The notes below the pieces were generated by a model. The model was given only the letters and a program-made list of their open reading frames with translations, was not told where the DNA came from and ran no database searches. The translations under genes were made by a program, and so were the position numbers. From Gammaproteobacteria bacterium (GTDB lineage Bacteria; Pseudomonadota; Gammaproteobacteria; Competibacterales; Competibacteraceae), in NCBI GenBank assembly GCA_024234995.1, contig JACKNF010000003.1, positions 1 through 64,000 on the forward strand: DNA of 64,000 bases. The letters run 5' to 3'. Positions 1 through 7,919 of the stretch are shown piece by piece (position 1 is the stretch's first letter; each line of letters opens with the position of its first letter).

Positions 1-190
1 TGATTTCGGCAATCACCGCTGGCTGGCCTCCGGCAATGATATTCTTCAACCGCTTTAGAAACGGGCGAGGAGCCGGCAGATTTCCAACGAGCCGGCTCAG
101 TTCGAGCCGGCCCAGCCGGGTGCTGCGCTCAGCGACTTCTTCGGCCTTGCGGGCCAGGATTTTTTTCAGAACATCGGGCGCGCCGTTCAT
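1..190 (-). CDS. trpC: Indole-3-glycerol-phosphate synthase, N-terminal part (runs off the window start)
   Basis: Only the first 63 or so codons lie in the window. The protein begins [19 protein letters not shown] and continues into ...PFLKRL...QPAVIAEI, the usual TrpC opening (a KILxxKxxEV helix, then the first beta strand ending AEIK). TrpC closes the indole ring in tryptophan synthesis in the cytosol. The ATG at 188-190 overlaps the TGA of trpD (187-189), which indicates translational coupling in a trpG-trpD-trpC operon. The catalytic core lies outside the window, so the call rests on the N-terminus and gene order. Confidence 0.93.
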   Translation of the reverse strand, partial: MNGAPDVLKKILARKAEEVAERSTRLGRLELSRLVGNLPAPRPFLKRLKNIIAGGQPAVIAEI

Positions 191-1221
191 GACGCCAACT
201 GTTGCGTACAACGCACGAACTCATCCAGCTTAGCGCGGGCTGCGCCGCTGGCCAGGGTTTCGTTCGCCCGGGTGATGCCTTCGGCGATAGAGGGCGCCAA
301 ATTAGCAGTGTACAGCGCCGCACCTGCGTTCAAGGCAACGATATCACGCGGGGCGCCGGGTTCATTATCCAAGGCGTTCAGCAACATGGCTTTGGATTGC
401 TCGGCGCTCTCCACCTTGAGACTACGGTTGGAGACCATCGCCAGCCCGAAATCCTCGGGATGAATGTCGTATTCCACAATTTCGCCGTTTTTGAGTTCGC
501 CGATCTGGGTGGCGGCCCCCAGCGAGATTTCATCCATGCCATCCTTGCCCCAAACCACCAGCACATGCTGTGCGCCGAGCTTCTGCATCACCCGGATCTG
601 AATACCGACCAGATCTGGATGGAAGACACCCATCAGCTGATTCGGAGCGCCGGCCGGATTGGTCAGCGGCCCCAGAATGTTAAAAATGGTGCGCACTCCC
701 ATCTCACGCCGGACCGGAGCGACATTCTTCATTGCCGAATGATGGTTAGGCGCGAACATGAAACCAAGTCCGGTCGTGGCAATACACGCAGCCACCTGTT
801 CCGCTTGCAGATCAATACGCGCACCGAGCGCCTCCAGCACATCCGCGCTGCCGGATTTGGAGGATACGCTGCGATTGCCATGCTTAGCGACCCGCGCACC
901 CGCAGCGGCGGCCACGAACATGGTGGCGGTAGAGATATTGAAGGTATGCGCGCCGTCGCCGCCCGTGCCGACGATATCGACGAAATGCTCGTGGGGTGGC
1001 GGAACATGGACCTTGGTGGACAGTTCCCGCATTACTGCCGCCGCTGCGGTGATTTCGCCGATGGTTTCCTTCTTGACCCGCAGACCGGTCAGAATAGCCG
1101 CGGTCATTAACGGGGATAGTTCGCCGGCCATGATCTGGCGCATCAGCGAAAGCATCTCGTCGTAAAAGATTTCCCGATGTTCGATGGTGCGCTGCAAGGC
1201 TTCCTGAGGGGTCATGGCCAT
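187..1221 (-). CDS. trpD: Anthranilate phosphoribosyltransferase
   Basis: Joins anthranilate to PRPP, the second step of tryptophan synthesis. The protein (344 aa from the chosen start) shows the family signature [14 protein letters not shown] for phosphate/PRPP binding, [21 protein letters not shown], and the [12 protein letters not shown] segment. I chose the ATG at 1219-1221 because a GGAG ribosome binding site lies about 9 bases upstream. A TTG at 1234-1236 would add five residues but overlaps that site. It lies 21 bases downstream of the trpG stop and overlaps trpC by ATGA, so the three genes form one operon on the minus strand. Length is normal and no key residue looks changed. Confidence 0.97.
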   Translation of the reverse strand: MAMTPQEALQRTIEHREIFYDEMLSLMRQIMAGELSPLMTAAILTGLRVKKETIGEITAAAAVMRELSTKVHVPPPHEHFVDIVGTGGDGAHTFNISTATMFVAAAAGARVAKHGNRSVSSKSGSADVLEALGARIDLQAEQVAACIATTGLGFMFAPNHHSAMKNVAPVRREMGVRTIFNILGPLTNPAGAPNQLMGVFHPDLVGIQIRVMQKLGAQHVLVVWGKDGMDEISLGAATQIGELKNGEIVEYDIHPEDFGLAMVSNRSLKVESAEQSKAMLLNALDNEPGAPRDIVALNAGAALYTANLAPSIAEGITRANETLASGAARAKLDEFVRCTQQLAS

Positions 1222-1242
1222 AGGGCGATTCTCCAAGATGGT

Positions 1243-1824
1243 TCAGTACCGGTTGAGAAAATTGCGCAACAAAGCGTGACCGTGTTCGGTCAGGATCGAC
1301 TCGGGGTGGAACTGAACCCCTTCAACAGGCAGGGTCTTATGCCGCACGCCCATGATCTCGTCGACAACGCCATCCGCGGTTTGCGTCCAGGCCGTCATTT
1401 GCAAGCAATCCGGCAGGGTCGCCGGGTCGATTACCAAGGAATGATAGCGCACCACGGTGAATGGATTGGGCAAATCGACGAAGACACCTTGGCCATCATG
1501 ATAGACTGCGGAGGTTTTGCCGTGCATCACCAGCCGGGCACGGACAATGCGCCCACCGAAGGCTTGACCAATGCTTTGATGACCCAGGCAGACCCCAAGA
1601 ATAGGTATCTTGCCGGCGAACCGCTCGATCGTTGCTAACGACACGCCTGCTTCATTAGGCGTGCAAGGTCCCGGCGAAAGAACGATGCGTTGGGGTTGCA
1701 GTTTAGCGATTTCGTCCAGGGTAATCTGGTCGTTACGGTACACCCACGCTTCTTCGCCCAATTCGCCCAGATATTGCACCAGGTTGTAGGTGAAGGAGTC
1801 ATAGTTATCAATCATCAGCAACAT
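1243..1824 (-). CDS. trpG: Anthranilate synthase glutamine amidotransferase component
   Basis: Supplies ammonia from glutamine to the TrpE subunit for anthranilate formation. The 193-aa class I amidotransferase shows the oxyanion loop [11 protein letters not shown], the nucleophile elbow [15 protein letters not shown] (catalytic Cys) and the His-Glu motif [13 protein letters not shown] near the C-terminus. The N-terminal [19 protein letters not shown] is typical of TrpG/PabA. Position directly upstream of trpD and trpC favours trpG, although in many proteobacteria this subunit also serves PabB. trpE is not directly upstream within the window, as in pseudomonads where trpE is separate or farther away. 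Confidence 0.96.
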   Translation of the reverse strand: MLLMIDNYDSFTYNLVQYLGELGEEAWVYRNDQITLDEIAKLQPQRIVLSPGPCTPNEAGVSLATIERFAGKIPILGVCLGHQSIGQAFGGRIVRARLVMHGKTSAVYHDGQGVFVDLPNPFTVVRYHSLVIDPATLPDCLQMTAWTQTADGVVDEIMGVRHKTLPVEGVQFHPESILTEHGHALLRNFLNRY

Positions 1825-2098
1825 ATATGATCTATCCTATTGTTCTATTAAGCAGCCAATTCAGATAATAGAGTTCGATATCCGCCATGATACCCGCTAT
1901 TTCAATTGATACCCCCGCACCGGTGGTCTGAAATCGAATACACGAAAATTATTATTGTCTCTCATAACAGCTTCGCGATAAACCACCGCTCTGCACTGTT
2001 CAATCACAGCCTCTCTGGCCGCTTACCCCGGCAGTTCGCGCATCCGCGCTATCGCGACATGGATCAAGAGTGTGGCATTCGAGCTTACATGACTCTGT
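1825..2098. other. Intergenic region upstream of trpG
   Basis: I see no credible gene in this stretch. It must hold the minus-strand promoter of trpGDC, but I cannot pick a convincing -35/-10 pair or a leader-peptide attenuator with Trp codons. The right-hand part leads into the SIR2-like fragment. Confidence 0.5.
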
Positions 2099-2340
2099 TT
2101 GTTCCCGGCTGGACTCTATCTGACAATCTTTGGGAGACTGGAAGATACCGGCTTTCTCTTCGGAGCTGGCACATCGGTTGAGGCGGGCTACCCGATGATA
2201 AGCGGCCTGACTCAAAGGTTGTTGGTGCGCTCACGCCGGCTGAACGCACTGTACTCGACGGCGTGTTCAGGGCTACCGGCAAGGATGGCAAAAGTCCGGT
2301 CATGGAGGACGCCATGCTTGCCTTCCAGGGCGCTGCTGCT
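2099..2340 (+). pseudogene. SIR2-like family gene, frame-broken 5' fragment
   Basis: From a TTG at 2099 the plus strand encodes FGRLEDTGFLFGAGTSVEAG followed by YPMISGLTQ, the nucleotide-binding start of SIR2-like proteins (a G-A-G-T-S loop after a short strand). The frame then breaks near 2212-2218. Dropping into the next frame continues sensibly as KVVGALTPAERTVLDGVFRA then TGKDGKSPVMEDAML, as expected if one A was lost from the run CAAAGG. Similarity ends where the lgt gene begins (2342, opposite strand), so the rest of the gene is missing. SIR2-like domains occur in anti-phage NAD-depleting proteins, but this copy cannot make one. The family call is recognition from the loop motif. Confidence 0.55.
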
Positions 2341-2341
2341 T

Positions 2342-3133
2342 TTACCCTGTTGCTTTTCGCCGATACGCCAGCGACAGGAGCACGATGCCGACCCCAATCA
2401 GCGGTAGCGACAATAGCTGCCCCATGGTCAGCCAGCCAAACGCCAGATAGCCAAGGTGCAGATCCGGTTGGCGGACAAGCTCCACCAGAAACCGGAAGAT
2501 CCCATAGCTCAGTGCGAAGACGCCTGAAACCGCCATGACCGGACGAGGCTTAGCAGAGAATAGCCAGACGATGGTGAACAGGGCCAATCCTTCCAAGGCC
2601 GCTTCGTACAGTTGCGAAGGGTGGCGCGGCAGGTTATCACCTGTTTGGCTGAACACCATCCCCCAAGGCAGGTCAGTGACCCGGCCCCACAATTCGCCGT
2701 TGATGAAGTTACCGATGCGCCCAAACAGAATACCCGGTGCGATCAGCGGCGCGATGAAATCGACAGTCGCCCAAAACGGTTTTTGATATTTGCGAGCGAA
2801 CAGGATCATGGCCAGCAGTACACCGAGAAAGCCGCCATGAAACGACATCCCACCCTCCCAAACCCGGAACAGCACTAATGGATTGTGCAAGAAATTATCG
2901 AATCCATAGAATAGGATATAGCCAATCCGGCCACCAAGGATCACACCCATGGCGATGTAAAACACCACATCGTCCGTCTGCGCAATGGTCCAGCCGGTGC
3001 GGGGTTGTCTGGCCCGGTAGCGGCCCAGCGCCCATCCAGCCAGGAACCCAATCAGGTACATCAGGCCATACCAGCGCACATGCAGGGGACCCACGCTGAA
3101 TGCTATCGGGTCAAAGTCAGGATGGACAAGCAT
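2342..3133 (-). CDS. lgt: Phosphatidylglycerol--prolipoprotein diacylglyceryl transferase
   Basis: Transfers diacylglycerol from phosphatidylglycerol to the lipobox cysteine of prolipoproteins, in the inner membrane. The 263-aa polytopic protein shows the Lgt hallmarks: an N-terminal [20 protein letters not shown], the segment [15 protein letters not shown] with the essential His, and the signature [17 protein letters not shown] with catalytic Arg, followed by HPSQLYEA. Seven hydrophobic segments are visible. It is transcribed alone; thyA, often its neighbour, is absent. Its 3' end abuts the SIR2-like fragment. Confidence 0.97.
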   Translation of the reverse strand: MLVHPDFDPIAFSVGPLHVRWYGLMYLIGFLAGWALGRYRARQPRTGWTIAQTDDVVFYIAMGVILGGRIGYILFYGFDNFLHNPLVLFRVWEGGMSFHGGFLGVLLAMILFARKYQKPFWATVDFIAPLIAPGILFGRIGNFINGELWGRVTDLPWGMVFSQTGDNLPRHPSQLYEAALEGLALFTIVWLFSAKPRPVMAVSGVFALSYGIFRFLVELVRQPDLHLGYLAFGWLTMGQLLSLPLIGVGIVLLSLAYRRKATG

Positions 3134-3682
3134 GAAAACTCCGTGGGCTTTGTGTAAGCGGGCGAAGTAAATCGCATCGAGCCTCTTGCCGTCAAGCAGT
3201 GCGTATGGGCAGCAATTTGTCTATAACGCGATGCAATGACATGCATCTCTCAGCTAACCGCCCAGCGGCCCATCATTTTCGCCGGAGCAAAATCCGGGCG
3301 CGGCTGATGGCTAGCTATGAACCCGGCAATATGCAAGGCGTTCTGGACTGTCAGCAACGTGCAACAAAACCAAACCTTGCTGCGCGATATTCCAATTATC
3401 TCCCAAGAAGCTTTATAGGTGCCCGGCGGCGCCTCGCTAACTTGCTACACTAAAGAAGCGTCACACAGAGGGGGAGCGGTGGGGCCCTCGTCCATGCAAC
3501 CGCTCTTGACCAGCCCGCCGCTCGGCAGGCTGCAACGCACGCTTCCTGGCTGCTGTATTACTGAACCGTGAGGGGATTATGCGAAGCTGTATAACTAACT
3601 ATCATACATAACAATAAGCACCATTCAAGAAATTTTTGCTTGGGTTTTATTCTTGTTGCCGATGTCTTCTCGGAGTGGGGAT
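3134..3682. other. Gene-free stretch, left edge of the accessory island
   Basis: About 550 bases without a convincing gene. Short open frames on both strands have no recognisable domain. The right end (3600-3660) is AT-rich and probably carries the promoter of the gene at 3683. No direct repeats, integrase gene or clear attachment site could be seen. Confidence 0.5.
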
Positions 3683-4084
3683 ATGAAGAATATTGAATAC
3701 GACCGCCACGAGTTTCATGGTGATCCCGAACATCGAAGCACAGAGTTGCCGGTGCTGGTCTACGATATCCCGTACTTTGGAGCTTGCGGCATATTTCCCC
3801 CGTTTCACATTGCCAATGAATTCTTCCGGTCCGGTGGCAGCCAGGGAGGTATGAGTCCCGGAGCCACTTGGCAGCCATTTCAACTGAGCGAGGCGGAATA
3901 CGAGGAGTTGGTGCAGGTGATCAAAACCCTAGATCCGAAAAGTCTTGGAGACCGTGCTCGCTACACGTTGGTGAAGTTTGAGTTCGATAACAGCTTCGAT
4001 CACATTCAGGGGCTGGAGTCCTGGCTAATGGCAGTATGCGGAAAGCACAGGGATTCATTCCTAAAGAAGCAAGGCGGCGCATAA
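3683..4084 (+). CDS. Uncharacterised 133-aa protein
   Basis: I do not recognise this protein. The start MKNIEYDRHEFHGDPEHRST is chosen because GGAGTGGGG sits just upstream; an in-frame ATG at 3653 would add ten residues without a better site. The sequence has a Pro/Phe-rich centre (YFGACGIFPPFHIANEFF), a Gly/Ser loop, then a charged helical second half (LSEAEYEELVQVIKTLDPKS) and a terminal LKKQGGA. No signal peptide or membrane segment. It is the first gene of an accessory island and is followed by short palindromic sequence, like a gene-cassette insert. Intact as far as can be seen. Confidence 0.55.
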   Translation: MKNIEYDRHEFHGDPEHRSTELPVLVYDIPYFGACGIFPPFHIANEFFRSGGSQGGMSPGATWQPFQLSEAEYEELVQVIKTLDPKSLGDRARYTLVKFEFDNSFDHIQGLESWLMAVCGKHRDSFLKKQGGA

Positions 4085-4357
4085 GCAAGCCGGTCCCGGT
4101 CGCTACGCTCACTCAGACGTTCAGCACTCCGCACTTGATCAATCGCTCGTAAGGCAAATGGAAGGTCAGCCAAAATCAGTCAAAGCAGAATCAGCAATCT
4201 ATCGCTCAGCTACAAGAAGCTGTTTCTACGATGAATTGATGTTAAGAGGTATTAGCAAAATGCATCTTGAAAGGTTATTCAGTCAGATGGAAACTGTTGT
4301 AACATTGCTCAAAGGGACGTTCCGCTCCACTGCGCACCTCCTAGTTTGGCGTTAGCC
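4085..4357 (+). other. Cassette-like spacer ending in an integron-type core site (GTTAGCC)
   Basis: After the gene at 3683 there is a palindrome-rich stretch (for example around 4096-4122) and then sequence with no convincing gene. It ends at 4341-4357 with CTAGTTTGGCGTTAGCC. The last seven bases (4351-4357) fit the GTTRRRY core of attC recombination sites. The partner GGCTAAC appears 10 bases after the next gene (4946-4952). A complete folded attC was not verified by computation. Confidence 0.4.
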
Positions 4358-4621
4358 ATCTATGCTCCCCTTCGATTCTCCAAGATGGTCGAAGCTGGAG
4401 CACGCTTATGGTTGTGCGGCTGATACGCCCACCGGCCAGCTGGGTACAGCCAGACGGATTCCATCGTTATGAACATCGGGCGTAATTACATGCCTTCATG
4501 CCTTCGCCACAACACCTCGGCGGCTGCCTGTCTGATTGGCAGCCGTGGGAGACCTTAGTTCGTCTCTTTGCAAAGGCATTTTCTTATTCAACTTCATTTG
4601 CGCGCATTGCCCACATCATCG

Positions 4622-4936
4622 ATGTCGGGTTACGAGCGGCACGCAGAGATAGATGCTGGATTTTTCTTGCTGCCGGCGTTGATTGAGCAGTCCAGATTGG
4701 AGGGGCAGCATCCCGAGACAGACGAGGACATTTTCTCTGATTACGCTGCGGCCATTGCGCGCCTTCATGATTTAGCGTACGCAGTGCGCGGTCATTCATG
4801 GCCAGCTGATTATGCCGCAGTTGTCAGCGCAGCGCTCTCGATCTCGAAGGGACATTTGCGGTTGTCCAAGTGTTTGCTTGAGTGCTGCGAGGAGAAGACG
4901 GTCAGTGAGTTTTTCGATTGGCTTTATGAGCGTTGA
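4622..4936 (+). CDS. Uncharacterised 104-aa helical protein in a cassette-like context
   Basis: I do not recognise a named family. The protein starts MSGYERHAEIDAGFFLLPAL and is acidic and mostly helical, with IARLHDLAYAVRGHSWPADY in the middle and a C-terminal FFDWLYER. No signal peptide or membrane span. The ATG at 4622 is chosen on coding character; a TTG at 4568 is in frame but neither has a good ribosome binding site, so the start is uncertain. The gene lies between a GTTAGCC core (4351) and a GGCTAAC core (4946), complementary to each other as expected for one integron cassette. Confidence 0.5.
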   Translation: MSGYERHAEIDAGFFLLPALIEQSRLEGQHPETDEDIFSDYAAAIARLHDLAYAVRGHSWPADYAAVVSAALSISKGHLRLSKCLLECCEEKTVSEFFDWLYER

Positions 4937-4945
4937 TCAAGAGAC

Positions 4946-5010
4946 GGCTAACCGGTGTGCCGCAGCGAACCGCCGCCCCGCTGTATAACAGGGCGGTTCG
5001 GATAATGTCA
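4946..5010 (+). repeat. attC-like palindrome downstream of the 104-aa gene
   Basis: GGCTAAC (4946-4952) begins 10 bases after the preceding stop and is the exact complement of GTTAGCC at 4351-4357. It is followed by an inverted repeat, GCGAACCGCC then GGGCGGTTCG, with the spacer between them, and by a degenerate core-like ATGTCAGC near 5005-5012. This matches attC architecture (outer complementary cores, inner imperfect stem). The distal core is poor, so the site may be inactive. Confidence 0.4.
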
Positions 5011-5166
5011 GCGCTTCTTGCAGCCGGCCGGACGTTTCCAGCGGCAGCTGTTGAACTTGGTCATTGGGCCTATGAATCGATCAGCCTGGCAGGCCGGGCA
5101 TGAGTGTCCGGCCTGCCAGGTTCCGTACTGAACGCCGCTTACCGGGGCATTGGGCGCAAATGACAT
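5008..5166 (-). CDS. Possible small Cys-rich protein (52 aa), antisense
   Basis: A minus-strand frame from an ATG at 5166 gives MSFAPNAPVSGVQYGTWQAG, then HSCPACQADRFIGPMTKFNS and CRWKRPAGCKKR. The CPAC...C...C spacing and basic tail look like a small zinc ribbon, faintly like topoisomerase-type C4 fingers. There is no good ribosome binding site, and the frame lies between an attC-like palindrome and the start of the DUF2267 gene. It may be a real antisense cassette gene or chance; low confidence. Confidence 0.2.
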   Translation of the reverse strand: MSFAPNAPVSGVQYGTWQAGHSCPACQADRFIGPMTKFNSCRWKRPAGCKKR

Positions 5167-5186
5167 TGGATACAAAGGAACTAGAT

Positions 5187-5606
5187 ATGCCAGTACCGGC
5201 AGAATACGAGCGCGCATCGGCGAAGTTTTATGAATATCTGGTTGACGCATAGGATACGGCAGAACTTTGGAGTACGCATGTGACATACACGATGACACAA
5301 GGTGTGTTTCAGGTATTCCGCCGCAGAATCTCAACAAAAGAAGCAATTGCTTTTGCAAATGTCCTCCCGGTTTGTCTTAGGGCGCTATTTGTCACTGACT
5401 GGGACGTTGATGAAGAAAGAAAAACATTTGAGGATTGCGAAGCAATGACTCGGGAAGTTAAGTTGCTGCGAGCGGAACATAATTTTTCTACGGAAACAGC
5501 GATTCGACATGTGGCTCAAGCTTTGAGGCGGCACGTAAATGAGGAAGCTTTTGATGAAGTTCTCTCTCAATTCCCAGAAGGTGCGCTGGAATTCTGGAAG
5601 CCGTGA
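5187..5606 (+). pseudogene. DUF2267 family gene interrupted by an in-frame TAG
   Basis: Read through, the frame from ATG 5187 encodes MPVPAEYERASAKFYEYLVDA, a TAG at 5250-5252, then DTAELWSTHVTYTMTQGVFQ and the DUF2267 body with FRRRISTKEAIAFANVLPVC and LRALFVTDWDVDEE. AAGGA lies upstream of the ATG, so 5187 is the natural start and the amber codon falls at codon 22. DUF2267 proteins are small, helical and of unknown function. The part after the TAG could still be made from a GTG at 5280 (108 aa), but that removes the first helix. No other lesion is visible, so the damage is recent or the stop is suppressed. Confidence 0.7.
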
Positions 5607-5660
5607 AATCCTATCTAGCAGTACCTAATTGGCACAAGGAAAAATTTATAGGAGATTATC

Positions 5661-6299
5661 TTGAATATAAAATTTAGATTAGAGAACAATAATGATTATT
5701 TTAAAATAGAAGAATTAAATAGAGAAGCATTTTGGAATCTATACAAACCTGGATGTGATGAGCATTACCTAGTATCCACCATGAGAAATCATCCTGACTT
5801 CATTAGAGAACTAGGTTTTTTAGCAGAAAAGGACGGGAAAATTGTTAGCGGCATAATGTATACAAGATCTTCTGTTATTAATGAAAAAAATGAATTCATC
5901 GAAACCGCGACATTTGGCCCGCTGTGTGTTCATCCTGATTTTCAAAGAATTGGGATAGGAAGCGCCTTAATTGAATATACAAAAGAGATAGCATTTCGAA
6001 ATGGGTTTCCTGCAATAATAATATTTGGAGATCCACATAATTATTACAAGCATGGCTTTAGAACAGGGAAAGATTATGGCATAAGTACAATGGATGGAAA
6101 ATATCCATTTGGATTGCTTGTATTAGAATTAAAAAATGGCATATTAAAGAACCATAAGTGGAAATTTAAAGAAAGCTCTTTATACAATTTAGATACTGAT
6201 AATGTAAATGAATATGACAAAAAATTTCCAGAAAAAGAAAAAATGCATAAATACAGTCAAGATCTGTTTTTAATGATGATAAGATCCTTTGTAGAATAA
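5661..6299 (+). CDS. GNAT family N-acetyltransferase (AT-rich, probably acquired)
   Basis: A 212-aa acetyltransferase that probably moves an acetyl group from acetyl-CoA to a small molecule or amine; the substrate is unknown. The acetyl-CoA signature is visible as FGPLCVHPDFQRIGIGSALI (motif A, Q/RxxGxG/A), followed by a helix and the strand FPAIIIFGDPHNYYKHGFR (motif B, typical YxxxGF). The start is a TTG at 5661 preceded by AGGAG at 8 bases. Base composition is strikingly AT-rich: 6121-6180 has 14 G+C in 60, unlike flanking core genes, which points to transfer from a low-GC donor. It begins 55 bases after the DUF2267 gene and is followed by an AGCTAAC core-like site at 6308. Confidence 0.85.
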   Translation: MNIKFRLENNNDYFKIEELNREAFWNLYKPGCDEHYLVSTMRNHPDFIRELGFLAEKDGKIVSGIMYTRSSVINEKNEFIETATFGPLCVHPDFQRIGIGSALIEYTKEIAFRNGFPAIIIFGDPHNYYKHGFRTGKDYGISTMDGKYPFGLLVLELKNGILKNHKWKFKESSLYNLDTDNVNEYDKKFPEKEKMHKYSQDLFLMMIRSFVE

Positions 6300-6542
6300 G
6301 AGAAGACAGCTAACAACGGCATTCAGCCGATCCGGCTGAAGGAGAAAGCCGTGAGGACTCTGTCCATGAAGAGCTTGCTCTTCGCCTACTCGCCCTGGTG
6401 AGCATCCCCTCGCGCTTTGCGCCCGCGGCACAATAATGCGTTCAGGCTACGCTCCGCAATGCTCGCTCGGATACCCCATTATGTTGCAAATCTACTGTGA
6501 GATCCTTCTGCGCAATATTAAAAATCTATAGGAGATAAACAA
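6300..6542 (+). other. Palindrome-rich spacer with attC-like half-sites
   Basis: AGCTAAC at 6308-6314 lies 8 bases after the acetyltransferase stop and is followed by a hairpin (ATTCAGCC then GGCTGAA, about 6321-6340). Further right, AATAATGCGTTCAGGC (6433-6448) and CATTATGTTGC (6477-6487) form another imperfect inverted repeat. The pattern resembles an integron recombination site with a long variable region, but no matching terminal core was found. No gene seen. Confidence 0.35.
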
Positions 6543-6936
6543 ATGGCAATAGCTCTGGACGTGGTAAAAGATGTCTATCGTCGTTTTGGTGAAGGTGACA
6601 TTTCTGGATTCCTCAGTCTATGCGCTGACAACATAGAATGGGTCGTTAATGGCCCGGAAAGTTTGAGAGAAATGCAGGGCTCATAAAGGACGCGATGGTG
6701 TGCAGAATTTCTTCGCATACTAGGAGAAAGCTGGGAATTCAGTGCATTCACTCCGAAAAGAGTTCTTAGCAAACGGATCAATGGTCGTGGTGCTCGGAGA
6801 AGAAAGGGTAGAGATAAAAAGTCAGCAGTGCCATTCAAAAACCGGTGGGCACACGTATTCGAAGTAAAAATGGACAGATCATTTGCTTCCGCGAGTTTCT
6901 CTGCCATTGGCCAGGTGATCAACAACCGCCAGCAAT
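6543..6936 (+). pseudogene. SnoaL-like / NTF2-fold protein, heavily frame-broken
   Basis: A GGAG site precedes ATG 6543, which starts MAIALDVVKDVYRRFGEGDI then SGFLSLCADNIEWVVNGPES, the usual opening of SnoaL-like small-molecule enzymes. The frame stops at 6684. Joining later frames gives HKGRDGVQNFFAY, LGESWEFSAFTPK, EFLANGSMVVVLGEERVEIK, KNRWAHVFEVK and NGQIICFREF in the right order for one domain of about 130 aa. At least five frame breaks are needed, several in A runs. The fold assignment is from the family pattern (GRDGVxxFF, WxHxFxVxxGxIxxFREF). The gene is dead. Confidence 0.65.
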
Positions 6937-6997
6937 GAGCTGGACATGCGGCCCTAATACGGCGCTACCTGCACTTCTGAAACAAGTGTTACAGTGC

Positions 6998-7266
6998 GTG
7001 AAAGAAATGCTAGCCCTAAAGGGGCATCACGCAGAAGGGGAAGCTGTAGAACTTTATCTGGTTACTGTGAACACCCCCTAGCACGTTTGTTCTCATTGCT
7101 GCTGAGTTGCTAGCATCGAAAATCAGTGCGGTAGAAGTTAAAAACGCAATACAGCCACGTGGAACTAGCGAAAGAAGCGGCTGGACTTCTTCAGGCGTAT
7201 CTAACCTTGCCAGACGAACCCCGAAGAATGCTGCGGAGAATGGTTAAAGCGGTCTCTGATGAATAG
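6998..7266 (+). pseudogene. Uncharacterised helical protein, broken by two frameshifts
   Basis: Three overlapping pieces read as one protein: VKEMLALKGHHAEGEAVELY then LVTVNTP (stop at 7079), STFVLIAAELLASKISAVEV then KNAIQ, and SHVELAKEAAGLLQAYLTLP then DEPRRMLRRMVKAVSDE ending at TAG 7264-7266. The first break falls in a run of five C (7074-7078), the second near 7150. The result would be about 90 aa and mostly helical. I do not recognise the family. Coherent coding across three frames supports a decayed gene rather than noise. Confidence 0.4.
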
Positions 7267-7278
7267 TGCATAGAAATA

Positions 7279-7325
7279 CATAACAGTGCGGTCAAGCCGT
7301 TCGCTGCGCTCAGCCGGACGCTCAA
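7279..7325 (+). repeat. attC-like half-site and hairpin
   Basis: CATAACAGTGCGGTCAAGCCG starts 12 bases after the stop of the preceding broken gene and runs into the GC-rich palindrome TTCGCTGCGCTCAGCCGG, then ACGCTC. This is the usual first half of environmental attC sites. The expected second half ending in GTTATG was not found nearby, so the site looks truncated. Confidence 0.3.
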
Positions 7326-7373
7326 ACCTAAATGGCGAAACACAAGGTAGTGCTTGAAGGTTTGCCGATGTCA

Positions 7374-7759
7374 TCAGGAAGTAAGGTAATAGAGAAGACC
7401 AATCGCTGAGATTGCGGTTAACAACACCAAATGAATCCGGTAATAATCGTCACGACAGCGCTGCTACGTGACAGCCAGACCAATGATACCTAGAACAAGA
7501 CCGGCGCTTAACAGATAAAAATAAAGGTTAACAGATTAGCCCCGATCCCAAGCTGTCTGCAGGTGATAGGGAATGCCACTCCTATCAAAAAATGCGCTCA
7601 TTGGGAATGAAGGCAGGATCATCCGGTCTCGCACGATCAAACACGATCATTGCCACCAACATCGACGCCCAGCTATAGATGCCTAATCCGCTGATGATCC
7701 GCAACAACAGATCTCGCCCCTTCTTCTCTCGACAAAACCATTTTACTGCCTTTAGTCAT
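7374..7759 (-). pseudogene. Small membrane protein, frame-broken
   Basis: On the minus strand a GGAG site precedes ATG 7759 (MTKGSK). A shifted frame then gives KWFCREKKGRDLLLRIISGL and GIYSWASMLVAMIVFDRARP, followed by DDPAFIPNERIF. Further shifts give DRSGIPYHLQTAWDRG, then NLYFYLLSAGLVLGIIGLAV, and after an internal TAG, QRCRDDYYRIHLVLLTAISA then IGLLYYLTS to the stop at 7374. Three hydrophobic segments with an extracytoplasmic loop are evident. I do not recognise a named family. Several frame breaks and one internal stop mean it is not functional. Confidence 0.5.
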
Positions 7760-7919
7760 TTCTCAATCTCCTGGTTCTTGCAAAATTGAGGTCTTGTGCG
7801 AAGGGATTGCTGCTTGGTAAGGCCTGTGTCGCTCACCCCAGACCAAAATCCACTGGCCATTCAGTCAAGCAGGTTCGTAGAGCTGGTCAGCGCGTTTTCA
7901 ATCTGGCATCACCGGTTTA

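Noticed and set aside
3199..3453. Plus-strand open frame of 84 codons
   Set aside because: No start signal, no family pattern, and Arg/Ser-rich composition typical of chance frames in this GC range.
4158..4355. Plus-strand frame of 65 codons before the GTTAGCC site
   Set aside because: Composition is not protein-like beyond chance and it runs into the recombination-like core; kept as spacer.
5008..5358. Long minus-strand frame of 116 codons opposite the DUF2267 gene
   Set aside because: Most of it is antisense to a recognised domain; only the Cys-rich end (5008-5166) was kept, as a low-confidence entry.
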